Below, one piece after another: positions 24,718 through 33,398 of a stretch of 64,000 nt of DNA (its first letter is position 1; every line of letters begins with the position of its first letter). Location: the NCBI RefSeq assembly GCF_011682055.1, contig NZ_JAAQOM010000009.1:62001-126000 (forward strand). Reading direction: 5' to 3'. This DNA is from Telluria antibiotica (GTDB lineage Bacteria > Pseudomonadota > Gammaproteobacteria > Burkholderiales > Burkholderiaceae_D). The translations under genes and the position numbers were made by a program. The notes beneath the pieces were generated by a model that saw only the letters and a list, made by a program, of their open reading frames with translations, was not told the origin of the DNA and did not search any database.

Positions 24718-25254
24718 TCATGCGTTGGTCGGATCGGCGCCCGCCGCCGGCTGGGCGATCAGGTCGTCGAGCACTCGGTGCGCGAGGACGTCCGCGGCCG
24801 CGCCGGCGGACTTGAACAACAGCGCGGCGTCGCCGGCCGCCTTGCGCATGGCCGTCTCCGCATCGCGCAGATAGCCCGCCATCACGAACGAGACGTCGTC
24901 CTGCGTCCGCGCCTCGCGCAGTTCGGCGACGCACGCTTCGCTGCGCGCGGCCGCGTCGTCGGCCAGTGCCTTCCACTGCCCGTACCACTGGCTCACCGTG
25001 TCGAAATGGACGTCGAGCAGGCCTTGGGCGGCGCGCGCCGGCGACATCGTGCCGAGCATGCCCAGCTGCGCCTGCAGCAGGGCGGCACAGGTGGCCTGGT
25101 GCAGCGCGCCGAGGTCCTTGCCGAGGTCCAGCGTCGACTTGACGAAACGCGCGTACCGCGCCTGTGCCGCGGGCCAGTCGGCGCCGGCCTGCTGCAGGCC
25201 GGGCAGCGCGGCGCGCGCGAGGTTCAGCCATGGGGAAAACGGATGGGATGTCAT
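24718..25254 (-). CDS. helical phasin-like protein
   Basis: A 178-residue, almost wholly alpha-helical protein (long amphipathic helices rich in Ala, Leu, Gln). It opens FSPWLNLARAALPGLQQAGA and contains STLDLGKDLGALHQATCAAL and FDTVSQWYGQWKALADDAAA. Composition and heptad-like spacing recall phasins, the coat proteins of polyhydroxyalkanoate granules, and it lies 17 bases after a PHB-depolymerase-like gene. A structural role within the DUF2589 system is the alternative. No signal peptide. Confidence 0.5.
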   Translation of the reverse strand: MTSHPFSPWLNLARAALPGLQQAGADWPAAQARYARFVKSTLDLGKDLGALHQATCAALLQAQLGMLGTMSPARAAQGLLDVHFDTVSQWYGQWKALADDAAARSEACVAELREARTQDDVSFVMAGYLRDAETAMRKAAGDAALLFKSAGAAADVLAHRVLDDLIAQPAAGADPTNA

Positions 25255-25271
25255 GTGAGCTCCTTGTCGAA

Positions 25272-26321
25272 TCAGGGTTGGGCGGCGCGGGGTGCGCCGA
25301 GGCGGGTGAGCATGGCCATCACGGCGCGCATCTGGGGCGCGTCGCGGGTGAAGAACGTGGTCTGGTCGGAATAGCCCCAGAAGTCCCAGCAGCCACGCGG
25401 GTTCGGCGGCATGTCGGCGGCGTGCGCCTGCGGGTACAGGACGATGATCCCGTTGGCGTCCGCGAACTCGTTGTAGCCGGTGCCGGTGTAGAAGCGGTCG
25501 CCGATCTTCGCGCGGCCCTGCTGGCAGCCGTGGAATGCCACGTGCACCGCGCAGCGCGTGCGTTCGCACGATTCGGGAATGTAGGCCCAGGCGGCGGCAT
25601 CCATGCTCGTGCGCGCGCCCTTCAGGAATTCGGACTGGTCGAAGCGCAGCAGGCGGCCGTGCAGCGCGCCCTTCGTCGGGGGGGCCGTCATGCCCGGATA
25701 GATGTGGCGCAGCAGCACGTGCGACTGGTAGAAGCCGCAGTTGTTGATGTACGGCGGCGCCTCGGCATTGCAGGACAGGTCGTCCGGATTGGCGGTGACG
25801 ATGGAATGGCCCGCGTCCGGGTTGCGGTCGTACAGCACCTGGGCGGGCGGGACGCCGGCGGCGCGGTAGAACGCGGCCGTCTCGTCGACGACGCGGGTCT
25901 TGACGGTCTTGTCGTTGGCGCCGCTGAAGATGTAGATGCGCTGGCGCTTGATGCCGTCGACCGGATCGATGCGGCCCTCCGCCGCGAAGCGCGCGGCCAG
26001 CCGGAAGGCTTCGCGGCCGTTGGCCGCCAGCGCGGTGGACACGGGCGACATGCAGAACGACATCGCGTTCGTCAGGTAGTCCGTCGTGCCCGTGCTGCCG
26101 GCGCAGTAGAACGGCCCGGCCGCGATGATGCCTGCGCCGACGAAGCGGCTCGAATACGCGGTCGCGATCTGGGCGGCCATGAAGCCGCCGGACGAGATGC
26201 CCGACACCGACGCGCGGGCCAGGTCGGCGTCGAGCGCGGGCAGGCGGTCCTGGGCCGGCGCGGGGTGGGGCACGCCCAGAAGACAGGCGCACAGGGTCAA
26301 CACGTTGTATAAACGTTTCAT
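25272..26321 (-). CDS. secreted PHB-depolymerase-family esterase
   Basis: A 349-residue alpha/beta-hydrolase with signal peptide (VLTLCACLLGVPHPAPA). The lipase box is SGISSGGFMA, where the second Ser is the nucleophile; further family features are GPFYCAG, VDEPAxx-like acid segments, CAVHVAFHGCQQG and YNEFADANGIIVLYPQAH. It would hydrolyse short-chain polyhydroxybutyrate or related polyesters outside the cytoplasm. It is the first enzyme gene of the operon that continues with the phasin-like and DUF2589 genes, 17 bases before the former. It could equally act on feruloyl-type esters, since some members of this family do. Confidence 0.82.
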   Translation of the reverse strand: MKRLYNVLTLCACLLGVPHPAPAQDRLPALDADLARASVSGISSGGFMAAQIATAYSSRFVGAGIIAAGPFYCAGSTGTTDYLTNAMSFCMSPVSTALAANGREAFRLAARFAAEGRIDPVDGIKRQRIYIFSGANDKTVKTRVVDETAAFYRAAGVPPAQVLYDRNPDAGHSIVTANPDDLSCNAEAPPYINNCGFYQSHVLLRHIYPGMTAPPTKGALHGRLLRFDQSEFLKGARTSMDAAAWAYIPESCERTRCAVHVAFHGCQQGRAKIGDRFYTGTGYNEFADANGIIVLYPQAHAADMPPNPRGCWDFWGYSDQTTFFTRDAPQMRAVMAMLTRLGAPRAAQP

Positions 26322-26374
26322 GAAAATCTCCGGGATGGGTGGAAAAAGCGCCGCGGCGCGGCGCGGGGAAGGCG

Positions 26375-26974
26375 TCAGGGATCGATGATCAGCAGGTCGC
26401 CGAACGAATAGCCGCGCACGCGCTCGGTGTTCAGCGGCAGCTTGGTGCCGAGGTCGGATTCGGCCTTGCGGCGCAGGCGGCGGACCATCGTGTCGATGCG
26501 GTTCTGGTCGTAGCTGAGGTAGTCTTCACCGAACCCCTGCACGATCTGCTTGCGCGAGATGGCTTCGCCCGTCTCGACCATGGCGAACATCTTGATGAAC
26601 GCGAATTCGAGGCTCGTGAGGGCCATCTCGGCGCCGTTCGGTGCCGCCAGGCGGCGGTAGCGCATGCTCAGGTGCCAGCCGGGATTGAGCTGCCGCGCCA
26701 GGCTGAGGATGTAGTCGAGCAGCTGTTCGGGCTGGCCGTTTGCGTCCAGCCGCACGTCCTGCGCGTCGGGATTGAAAATGGTGACGCCTTTCGGATCGGC
26801 GTCGTCGTCCGGGACCGGCGCGGGCGGTGCCGGCGGCTGGCGCGTCATGCGCTGGTCGGCTTTCAATTGGCGGCAGCAAGAAACGACGTCTTTTACTTCA
26901 ATGACCTGATAACCGGCGCTTTGAAACAGTGATGCCACATCGCGAGTGGGATGCCCGAGTAAAAGTAGATTCAT
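26375..26974 (-). CDS. winged-helix regulator with a degenerate receiver-like N-terminus
   Basis: A 199-residue protein. The C-terminal 90 residues are an OmpR/PhoB-type DNA-binding domain: LTSLEFAFIKMFAMVETGEAI, DQNRIDTMVRRLRRKAE as recognition region, and LNTERVRGYSFGD as wing. The first 40 residues (MNLLLLGHPTRDVASLFQSA) look like the start of a response-regulator receiver but the acceptor Asp and the rest of the domain are missing; a Pro/Asp-rich linker follows. It may therefore act without phosphorylation. It lies 53 bases before the esterase gene and is the likely local regulator of the 20-26 kb block. A 14-base palindrome stands in its upstream region. Confidence 0.78.
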   Translation of the reverse strand: MNLLLLGHPTRDVASLFQSAGYQVIEVKDVVSCCRQLKADQRMTRQPPAPPAPVPDDDADPKGVTIFNPDAQDVRLDANGQPEQLLDYILSLARQLNPGWHLSMRYRRLAAPNGAEMALTSLEFAFIKMFAMVETGEAISRKQIVQGFGEDYLSYDQNRIDTMVRRLRRKAESDLGTKLPLNTERVRGYSFGDLLIIDP

Positions 26975-27347
26975 GGTGTTCGTCTCTGTTTTGATTACGG
27001 ACGAACAAATGGTAGGTCGATGATTAACCCGAATCCTGACAATATCTGGCAAAAAAACCGAATTGAAAAAGAATGGGAGGGCGGCGTTGTTTATATGGCG
27101 TGCGCCGCATCGGAAACGGTTGGCTTATATTGGTCGTCCAGTTAAATCTTTATCGGGCTTGATATATATCAATGGTTTATCTATGAGGTAATTCGATAGA
27201 ATTGAGATTGAATATGATCGCGCAAAATCACTCGCCATGAACGGGCTTAATTGTGCGGTGAATTTAATTGAAAAAAGTTTGTTAAATGTCAAAGCGAACT
27301 CGAATTTTTATATGTAGATCAGGCGCTTAGAAAACATCGTGGAAAAT
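26975..27347. other. AT-rich intergenic region
   Basis: About 370 bases with much lower GC than the surroundings and no coding sequence on either strand. It contains many A/T runs, a palindrome (27159-27172) and probably the promoter of the regulator gene at 26974. The composition suggests a regulatory or recently acquired segment. Confidence 0.6.
27159..27172. promoter_or_regulatory. perfect palindrome upstream of the winged-helix regulator
   Basis: TTGATATATATCAA is a perfect 14-base palindrome 185 bases before the regulator start. In AT-rich DNA such a palindrome can occur by chance, but length and position make it a candidate operator. Confidence 0.35.
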
Positions 27348-27376
27348 AAAAAGGCCCGCGCAATAGCGGGCCTTTT
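27348..27376. terminator. bidirectional intrinsic terminator
   Basis: AAAAGGCCCGC and GCGGGCCTTTT form an 11-pair stem with loop GCAATA, with A and T runs on both sides. No intact gene ends here on the plus strand; on the minus strand it lies 50 bases after the end of the decayed gene at 27426, which it probably once served. Confidence 0.85.
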
Positions 27377-27425
27377 CAATTGCGCGAACGTTTATTCAAT
27401 GCGGGATGTTTTAATCGCGCACCAC

Positions 27426-27785
27426 TCATTCAGCGACGAGCGACCGTTCGTGGCCATTAAAGCCCAGGGTCTGGCCCTCCTGACAGGGTGACGACAGGTA
27501 TTGCCCTTTCAGCGACACGATGGCGCCGAATTGTTTTTTGATGCCGTACACGGGATCCGATCGCATCGACGCGTTATTAATCGCGACGATTCGCCCGTGC
27601 GCATCGATTCGTAGCGCAAAGGCGAGTCACGTCGATTGCCCGCATTGAAATGGGTGTTGTCGTCCAGCAAGGCGCCATGCACCGCGAACTTGATGGCGAT
27701 AATGCCGTTCGCGATCGATCTCCCGAATTACCCTGTCATTGGATTCGTATGCCTCCGGCCCGAGCGGCGCGCGTACGTATCCATG
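27426..27785 (-). pseudogene. decayed gene of unknown family, two frameshifts
   Basis: Three minus-strand frames join into one protein-like sequence: YVRAPLGPEAYESNDRVIRE, then NGIIAIKFAVHGALLDDNTH, then FALRIDAHGRIVAINNASMR and VYGIKKQFGAIVSLKGQYLS, ending with NGHERSLVAE at a TGA at 27426-27428. Each piece has protein-like composition in its own frame, and shifts occur near 27705 and 27620. No start codon is evident. The family is not recognised. The terminator at 27348 follows it in the right orientation. Confidence 0.45.
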
Positions 27786-27935
27786 TTCGCGCTGCGGCGA
27801 GCAGGCACGCTGACGAATTCTGGCGCGACGGCGTGCCCCGTCAGATTGCGCCAGCGAACAGGCCGTCCCGTGCCATCACGATGGTTGCCGAGCCCGGCGC
27901 GCCGTGTGCCGGGCCGTCCAACCACGAGGAAGACC

Positions 27936-29357
27936 ATGAGGCATTTACTCTGCATGTTGGCCTGCCTGCTCGCGCTCGGCGACGCGCGGGCGGCGGATGG
28001 GACGGTCGATGCGGCCTGCGCGGCGCGCGTCGGCGACGAACCGGCGGTGCAGCTGGCAGCCGTGCGCGGGCCGATCGCGGCCGCCATCGGCACACTCGAC
28101 AACGCCCGCGTGACCTTGCCGTCGCCCAGCTTGGCCAGCGGCACGATCACGTACCTGGACATCTCGCCCAATTTCGCGCAGCAGCTCGACAAGGTGTGCG
28201 TGCTCGGTTACTTCGAGCTGGCGCGTGGCGGCGCCGTGCTGACGGTGCCGCTCGTCGTCGAGAGCGTGCAGGCCGTCAAGGAAGAGGACCCGCACGACGG
28301 CGGCGCCGTCCAGCCCAGCACGCGCGTCTATTTCCGCGTCCCGGCCATCGACGACTTCGGGCGCGGGCAGGGTCGCCAGCCGTTCTGGAAATTCTGGGAG
28401 CGCGATGCGTCGCTGCACCTGAAGGTCGCCGCGTTCGCGTATGCCGACGGCGTGCGCGGCCACGTCTACTTCGGGCGCGACCTGCCCGTCACCGTATCGA
28501 GCAAGGGCGCGAGCGCCGTCGCCGCGCTGCTGTTCGCGGCGTTCTTCTACGGCGTCGCGGGTGCCGCGCTCGGTCCCGTCGCGCGCGCGCCCGAGGCGGC
28601 GGGGCGGCGCGCGCGGACACGGTGGCGCCGGCTGCTGCCGTGGAATATCACGGGCAGCAACGGCCAGGCGAGCCTGTCGCAGCTGCAGATGCTGCTGTTC
28701 ACGCTGATCGTCGCCACCTTGCTGTTCTACCAGTGGCTGCGTACGGGCCTGTTGCAGGATTTGTCGACGGACCTGCTGTACCTGATCGGCATCTCGACGG
28801 CCGGCACCGCGGCGACGCAGGCCGCGACGGCGATCCGCAAGAACCTGGAGCCCGCGATCTACCAATACGTGCAGCAGCTCGGGTGGTTCACGGCGCCCAT
28901 CGCCGATGCGCAGAGCCGGGGCCGGCCCAGCGGCCTGCTGCTGACGAACAAGCGCTTCGACATCTACAAATTCCAGATGCTCGTGTTCACCTGCGTGATC
29001 GCGGCCTATGTGATCGCCAGCGGTGCCGACGAACTCGGCAACGTGCAGATCTCGGCCACCCTGCTGACCCTGATGGGCATGAGCCAGGGCGCCTACGTCG
29101 GCGGGCGCGCGGCGGCCGACCTGCTCACGCCCCTGCAGGACCAGCTGCGCGGCATGCAGGCGCTGCAGCAGCGCTACGCGGCCGCCGCGGACGCGCGCGT
29201 GCGCGACGAATTGCGCGCCCAGTTCCGCCAGGCGGCGGCGCAGGCCGGGACGATGTTCGAGACGATGTTCGGCCGTGTGCTGCCGCCGGCCATGCTCGAT
29301 CTGCCACCCGACGCCGACGTGCCGGGCGCCGCTGCGCCGGCCGCAGGCGCGGCTTGA
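27936..29357 (+). CDS. membrane protein of unknown family with signal peptide
   Basis: A 473-residue protein. Signal peptide MRHLLCMLACLLALGDARAA; then a periplasmic beta-rich domain of about 180 residues (ITYLDISPNFAQQLDKVCVL); a hydrophobic helix near 200 (SAVAALLFAAFFYGVAGAAL); an Arg-rich loop; then at least three more helices (LLFTLIVATLLFYQWL, LLYLIGISTAGTAATQAATA, LVFTCVIAAYVIASGA) and a cytoplasmic coiled-coil-like tail with Ala/Gln/Arg. The motif TNKRFDIYKFQMLVFTCVIA followed by LGNVQISATLLTLMGMSQGA is distinctive but I cannot name the family. AGGA precedes the ATG. It converges with the solute-binding operon at 29362, stop to stop. Confidence 0.7.
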   Translation: MRHLLCMLACLLALGDARAADGTVDAACAARVGDEPAVQLAAVRGPIAAAIGTLDNARVTLPSPSLASGTITYLDISPNFAQQLDKVCVLGYFELARGGAVLTVPLVVESVQAVKEEDPHDGGAVQPSTRVYFRVPAIDDFGRGQGRQPFWKFWERDASLHLKVAAFAYADGVRGHVYFGRDLPVTVSSKGASAVAALLFAAFFYGVAGAALGPVARAPEAAGRRARTRWRRLLPWNITGSNGQASLSQLQMLLFTLIVATLLFYQWLRTGLLQDLSTDLLYLIGISTAGTAATQAATAIRKNLEPAIYQYVQQLGWFTAPIADAQSRGRPSGLLLTNKRFDIYKFQMLVFTCVIAAYVIASGADELGNVQISATLLTLMGMSQGAYVGGRAAADLLTPLQDQLRGMQALQQRYAAAADARVRDELRAQFRQAAAQAGTMFETMFGRVLPPAMLDLPPDADVPGAAAPAAGAA

Positions 29358-29361
29358 CGCG

Positions 29362-30396
29362 TCAGGGCAGGTACTGGTTGCCCGTGCGTGCCGCTGCCTC
29401 GTACACGCGCGGGAGCAGGAAGCGGCGGGCGCGCATGCGCGCACCGCTCATCGCGACGGTGAATTGCTGCGACGCCGTCACGGGCAGCGATGCCGCGGCG
29501 CGGCCATGCAGCGCGACCTGCAGCGCCAGCGTGGCCGCCACCTCGCCCTGTTCGTACGGCGACGTGCCGATCGCGAGCATGCCGCCGTCTTCGGTGGTGA
29601 AGGCGTTGAACGAGATCACCGGTACCGCCGCATGGGCCTCGGTCCAGCCCATGACTTCGCGCGCGGGGACGGGGCTTGCGTCCATGGCGGAGCGGCGCAG
29701 GCCGCGGTAGCCGCTCACGAGCAGCACGTCGTGGTCCGCACCGAGCGCGCGCACGGCCGCCTGCCACGCGGGCCACGTGTCGACCTGCAGCACGGTGTCG
29801 AGGCGGATCGGCCGCCAGTCGTAGTGTCGTACCTGGCGGGCATCGCCGTCGACGGTTTGCGAGCGGTCGCCGAGGTAGGCCACGCGCAGCGGCCGGCCCG
29901 GGGTCCCGATGCTGGCCGTGCTCTCGAGCGCTTCGCGCATGGCGTCCAGCGGGATGCGTTCGAGGATGCCCGTGACGTTGGGCGCGCCCGCATAGCCGTA
30001 GTCGGCGGCCGTCCGGTTCACGCCGGCGAAGACGATGGTGAGGTGCGGGTCGCCCACGAAATAACGGGCCACGTATTCCTGGGCGTCGTCGTCGACGGCG
30101 ATGACGACGTCGGGCCGGGTCGCGGCGATGACGTTGCGCGCGGCGATGCCGGCGCTGGCCTTGAACGCCGGCGACGGATGGCGCTTCGTGTCCATGTAAT
30201 ACCAGCGTACCCGGTACAGGTATTTCTTGTCGAGCACGCGGTTCAGCCCCACGTTGACGTCCCGGACCCACGCATAGTCGGGGTCGTAGCTGTGCAGCAC
30301 GAGGATCGTGGGCTTGCGCGCGTTGTACCAGCCGGCCAGCAGCAGCGCGCCGCCCAGGAACACGGCCACCATGGTCTTTTCCGGTTTGCGCATCAT
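29362..30396 (-). CDS. ABC-type substrate-binding-like protein (DUF-type sensor SBP)
   Basis: A 344-residue protein with an N-terminal membrane anchor (MVAVFLGGALLLAGWYNA) followed by a bilobed domain starting PTILVLHSYDPDYAWVRDVN. This HSYDPxxxW opening, with VVIAVDDDAQEYVARYF and FAGVNRTAADYGY, is typical of ABC-substrate-binding-like sensors found fused to or beside histidine kinases. It is the last gene of a five-gene operon and overlaps the permease gene by 4 bases (ATGA). No ABC ATPase or permease is near, so it may sense rather than import. Confidence 0.75.
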   Translation of the reverse strand: MMRKPEKTMVAVFLGGALLLAGWYNARKPTILVLHSYDPDYAWVRDVNVGLNRVLDKKYLYRVRWYYMDTKRHPSPAFKASAGIAARNVIAATRPDVVIAVDDDAQEYVARYFVGDPHLTIVFAGVNRTAADYGYAGAPNVTGILERIPLDAMREALESTASIGTPGRPLRVAYLGDRSQTVDGDARQVRHYDWRPIRLDTVLQVDTWPAWQAAVRALGADHDVLLVSGYRGLRRSAMDASPVPAREVMGWTEAHAAVPVISFNAFTTEDGGMLAIGTSPYEQGEVAATLALQVALHGRAAASLPVTASQQFTVAMSGARMRARRFLLPRVYEAAARTGNQYLP

Positions 30397-32240
30397 CGTA
30401 TCCCCAGCATCGCCCAGTATGGAAAGCTCGCGTAGACGGCCAGCAGGCGCGCCACGTTGAGGAAGGCGTTCAGCCACAGGAAGCGCCGTTCGTCGTACGG
30501 CACCGCGCCGCTGTTCGCCTGCCGCATCTGCAGGTAGTAGCTGCACTGGTACGGGAACCACCACACGTCGGAAAACACGAGGATGATGAAGCCGACCAGC
30601 CATTCGTTCACGCCGTTCACCTGCGCGAGCGGCATCAGGATCGTGGCCAGGATCACGCTCGTCGCATTGATCGGCGCCGCAAGCCGGATGACGTTCACGA
30701 GCGCGTACAAGAGCAGCACGAACAGCGCGAAGTCGCCGCGCATCGTGGCGCCGAGTGCGCCGAGGTACGTGCCCAGCATGCGGTCGAGGCCGAGGTGGTT
30801 GAACGCGGCGACGATGCCCATGATGCCGCTCAGGTACAGGAGGAGCGTCCAGTCGACCTTTTCCTTCAGTTCCTTCTTGTCGAGCGTGCCGCATAACAAA
30901 AGGCCGAACAGCATCGCGAAGCCCACCCATGGCGCCTGTACCTTGTGCAGCGAGCTCGTGGCGATGCCCGCGACCATGAAGCCGATGCCCGCGAGCGCCG
31001 CCCGTTCGCGGCTCGTCACGGGGCCCAGCAGCGCGCATTGCGCCTCGAGGCGCGCGCGCGGCAGGTGCGGGCGCTCGCCGTTGCGGCAGCCGAACGTGGC
31101 GGCCGCCGCGTGCGCCGCCAGCAGCACGGCCGCGGTCACGAGCGCCGCCTGCAGCCACGCGGCGCCCTGGAAATGGTCCTGGCCCTGCGGCGACAGGAGA
31201 CCGAACACGGCGAAGTTGACGGATTTGCTCGTGATGAAGATGGCGGAGAACAGCGTGCCGCCGCTGAAGCAGCTCAGCGCCAGCCGCGTGGCCGCGTGTT
31301 CGCCCGCGGCCAGCCGCAGGTTGTCGGCCATGTCGGTGTAAAAGGGCGCCAGCAGGGCGATGCGGCCGTTGGCGGTGGGGATGATGGGCGTAAGCAGGAC
31401 GCCGGTCGCGAACAACCCCACGTTGTGCCAGCGCTGGCGGTTCGGCAGGCGCCGCAACAGCAGCAGCATGACGCGGTAGCCCAGGCCGGAGCTGACGACG
31501 ACGGTGCCAAGCGCCAGCGTGCTGAGGGCCATCATGAAGCCGTCCGACGCGAAGCCCGACAGGATCACGGGCACCGGTACGAGGCCCGTCAGCAAGGTGG
31601 CCAGCAGCGCGAACAGGGCGGGGATGTAGTCGTCGACGAGGTTGCAGATCCACATGGCGATCGTCGCCGCGAAGATGGCGAGGAAGATCACGCCGCCCTC
31701 GTCGAGGCCGCGGCCCGCCGCGCACGCGAGCGTGACCAGCGCGGCCCCGATCACGAACAGCCATCCGGTCGCCGCGTGGCGCCGGTAGCCGCCCTGCGCG
31801 GGTTTGGCGGGCGGCGGCGTGCGGGTCAAGGTCTCGCCGGCCAGGTTGCTCGCCAGCGACAACAGCAGGTCCGTCTTCAGCGCGGGATGCGGGGCGAGCA
31901 GCGCGCACAGCGCGGCGCGCGGCAGGCACAGCACGGTCGTGTCCTCGACGGCGACGGCGCCCGCCAGGTAGGCGTGTGTGTCGGACGCCGCTTCTTCGCC
32001 GAAGCGCCCGGCGATCACGGCGCGGTGCCGGCCCTGCGGCGACACGAGGGCGACGGCGCCGTCCACGAGCAGGTACAGGCAGTCGGCCGGGCTGCCTGCG
32101 GCGTAGACCGCGGTGCCCGCGGCGACCCGGCGGCGGCTCGCCTGCGCGACGAGGCGCGCCAGGCCGGCGCTGCCCAGCCGGCCGATCACGGGGTCGGCCT
32201 GCAGGCGGCCGGCGTCGGTGGCGGCGTCGTCGTCGATCAC
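30393..32240 (-). CDS. SLC13/DASS-type permease with N-terminal cyclic-nucleotide-binding-like domain
   Basis: A 615-residue protein. Residues 15-130 form a CAP-type beta roll (AAGTAVYAAGSPADCLYLLV, AVIAGRFGEEAASDTHAYLA), but the Arg of the usual phosphate-binding cassette (FGE, then RSA) is not found, so cAMP binding is doubtful. From residue 170 on there are about 11 transmembrane segments with divalent anion/Na symporter features (TPIIPTANGRIALLAPFY, APINATSVILATILMPLA, FSDVWWFPYQCSYYLQM). GTG at 32240 overlaps the stop of the TAXI gene by 4 bases. Likely a sodium-coupled anion carrier controlled by its soluble domain and by binding proteins encoded with it. Confidence 0.82.
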   Translation of the reverse strand: MIDDDAATDAGRLQADPVIGRLGSAGLARLVAQASRRRVAAGTAVYAAGSPADCLYLLVDGAVALVSPQGRHRAVIAGRFGEEAASDTHAYLAGAVAVEDTTVLCLPRAALCALLAPHPALKTDLLLSLASNLAGETLTRTPPPAKPAQGGYRRHAATGWLFVIGAALVTLACAAGRGLDEGGVIFLAIFAATIAMWICNLVDDYIPALFALLATLLTGLVPVPVILSGFASDGFMMALSTLALGTVVVSSGLGYRVMLLLLRRLPNRQRWHNVGLFATGVLLTPIIPTANGRIALLAPFYTDMADNLRLAAGEHAATRLALSCFSGGTLFSAIFITSKSVNFAVFGLLSPQGQDHFQGAAWLQAALVTAAVLLAAHAAAATFGCRNGERPHLPRARLEAQCALLGPVTSRERAALAGIGFMVAGIATSSLHKVQAPWVGFAMLFGLLLCGTLDKKELKEKVDWTLLLYLSGIMGIVAAFNHLGLDRMLGTYLGALGATMRGDFALFVLLLYALVNVIRLAAPINATSVILATILMPLAQVNGVNEWLVGFIILVFSDVWWFPYQCSYYLQMRQANSGAVPYDERRFLWLNAFLNVARLLAVYASFPYWAMLGIR

Positions 32241-33376
32241 GACGCACCCCGGTCCGAGGCGGCCGGCGTGTCGTCCGCCTCCGGTTCGGGATCGGGCGCC
32301 GCCAGCACGACCGGCACCTGCTTGAACCACTTGAACAGCACGAGCAGCCCCGAATACACGGAAACGACGAGGCCCGTCGCCGCTTTCAGCTTGTCGAACA
32401 GCTCGCGCGAGAAGAGGGGCTTGTTGCGGTCGATGAACCGCTGCGTGCCGACCGAGGGCGGATAGGCGCTCGCCGACAGGATCATCGCCTCGTCCAGGTG
32501 CATCCTGAGGCGCGCCTCCAGTGCGGGGCCGTACAACGTCTCGAGCACCTTGACGATGGCCGCGGCGTCGACGCGGCGGTTCGCGACGAGGCTCAGCTTG
32601 ACGCCCACGGTCTTCACGGCGTGCGGCGGGACGGGCGGCGCGGCGCCGTACATCATGGCGCCGATCTCCGTTTCGGCGGCCCAGTCGTGCCGCAGCGCGA
32701 ACGACGCGGCAAACGGCACGTCGAGCAGGTGATAGCCCTGGCGCCGCACGAGGCAGTCGACGACGTCGGACGGCGCGAGCGACGTGAGCACGATGGCGTC
32801 CGGCAGCCGATCGCCACGCTGCGTGAGCAGGTCTTCCGTCGAGACGTTCGATTCCACGTAGTCGACGTCCTCGCGCAGCCCGGCGAACGCGAGGATCTGG
32901 CGCGCGACGATGCGCGTGCCGCCCTGGCGGCTGTTGAGATTGACCCGGTGCCCGCGCAGGCCCGCGATGTCGGCGATGCCGGGACGGGCGAGGAAGTGCA
33001 GCTGTTCCGACGTCACGGTCGCCACCTGCACCACGTCGGGGCTCGGCAGGTCGAGGCCGCCCTGGACGAATGCAAGGTCCAGCTTTCCCGCCGCGACGAG
33101 CGCCAGCGCTTCCTGCGAGCCATCGGTGGGGTGCACGGCCAGCGCGACGCCGTTGCCGGCAGCCGCGTCCTGCAGGGCCTTCGCGAAGAAGTGGCGGTTG
33201 CTCGTGATGTCGGTGCCGGACATCGTCAGCGTGTAGCGGTGCGGGACGAGCTGCGCCAGCGACCAGGTCGCGACGCCCGTCAGTACGAGCAGCGCGAGCG
33301 CGGCGAGGCCGCGTGCGGCGGGGCTGTGCCGCCGCCAGCGGCGCGATACGAGCTGGAAGGGAGAACGATAGGGCAT
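32237..33376 (-). CDS. TAXI-type TRAP solute-binding protein, membrane-anchored at both ends
   Basis: A 379-residue protein with an N-terminal membrane segment (GLAALALLVLTGVATWSLA), a TAXI-family solute-binding domain (YTLTMSGTDITSNRHFFAKA, TDGSQEALALVAAGKLDLAF, GLRGHRVNLNSRQGGTRIVA) and a second membrane helix near the end (AATGLVVSVYSGLLVLF). The usual TRAP permease (DctQM) is absent; the only permease gene nearby is the SLC13-type one that overlaps it. C-terminal residues are Pro/Asp/Glu-rich. The double anchoring is unusual for a solute-binding protein and suggests a sensor or a fixed subunit. Confidence 0.78.
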   Translation of the reverse strand: MPYRSPFQLVSRRWRRHSPAARGLAALALLVLTGVATWSLAQLVPHRYTLTMSGTDITSNRHFFAKALQDAAAGNGVALAVHPTDGSQEALALVAAGKLDLAFVQGGLDLPSPDVVQVATVTSEQLHFLARPGIADIAGLRGHRVNLNSRQGGTRIVARQILAFAGLREDVDYVESNVSTEDLLTQRGDRLPDAIVLTSLAPSDVVDCLVRRQGYHLLDVPFAASFALRHDWAAETEIGAMMYGAAPPVPPHAVKTVGVKLSLVANRRVDAAAIVKVLETLYGPALEARLRMHLDEAMILSASAYPPSVGTQRFIDRNKPLFSRELFDKLKAATGLVVSVYSGLLVLFKWFKQVPVVLAAPDPEPEADDTPAASDRGAS

Positions 33377-33398
33377 GCCGTGGTCCTGGTCGGAAGGG

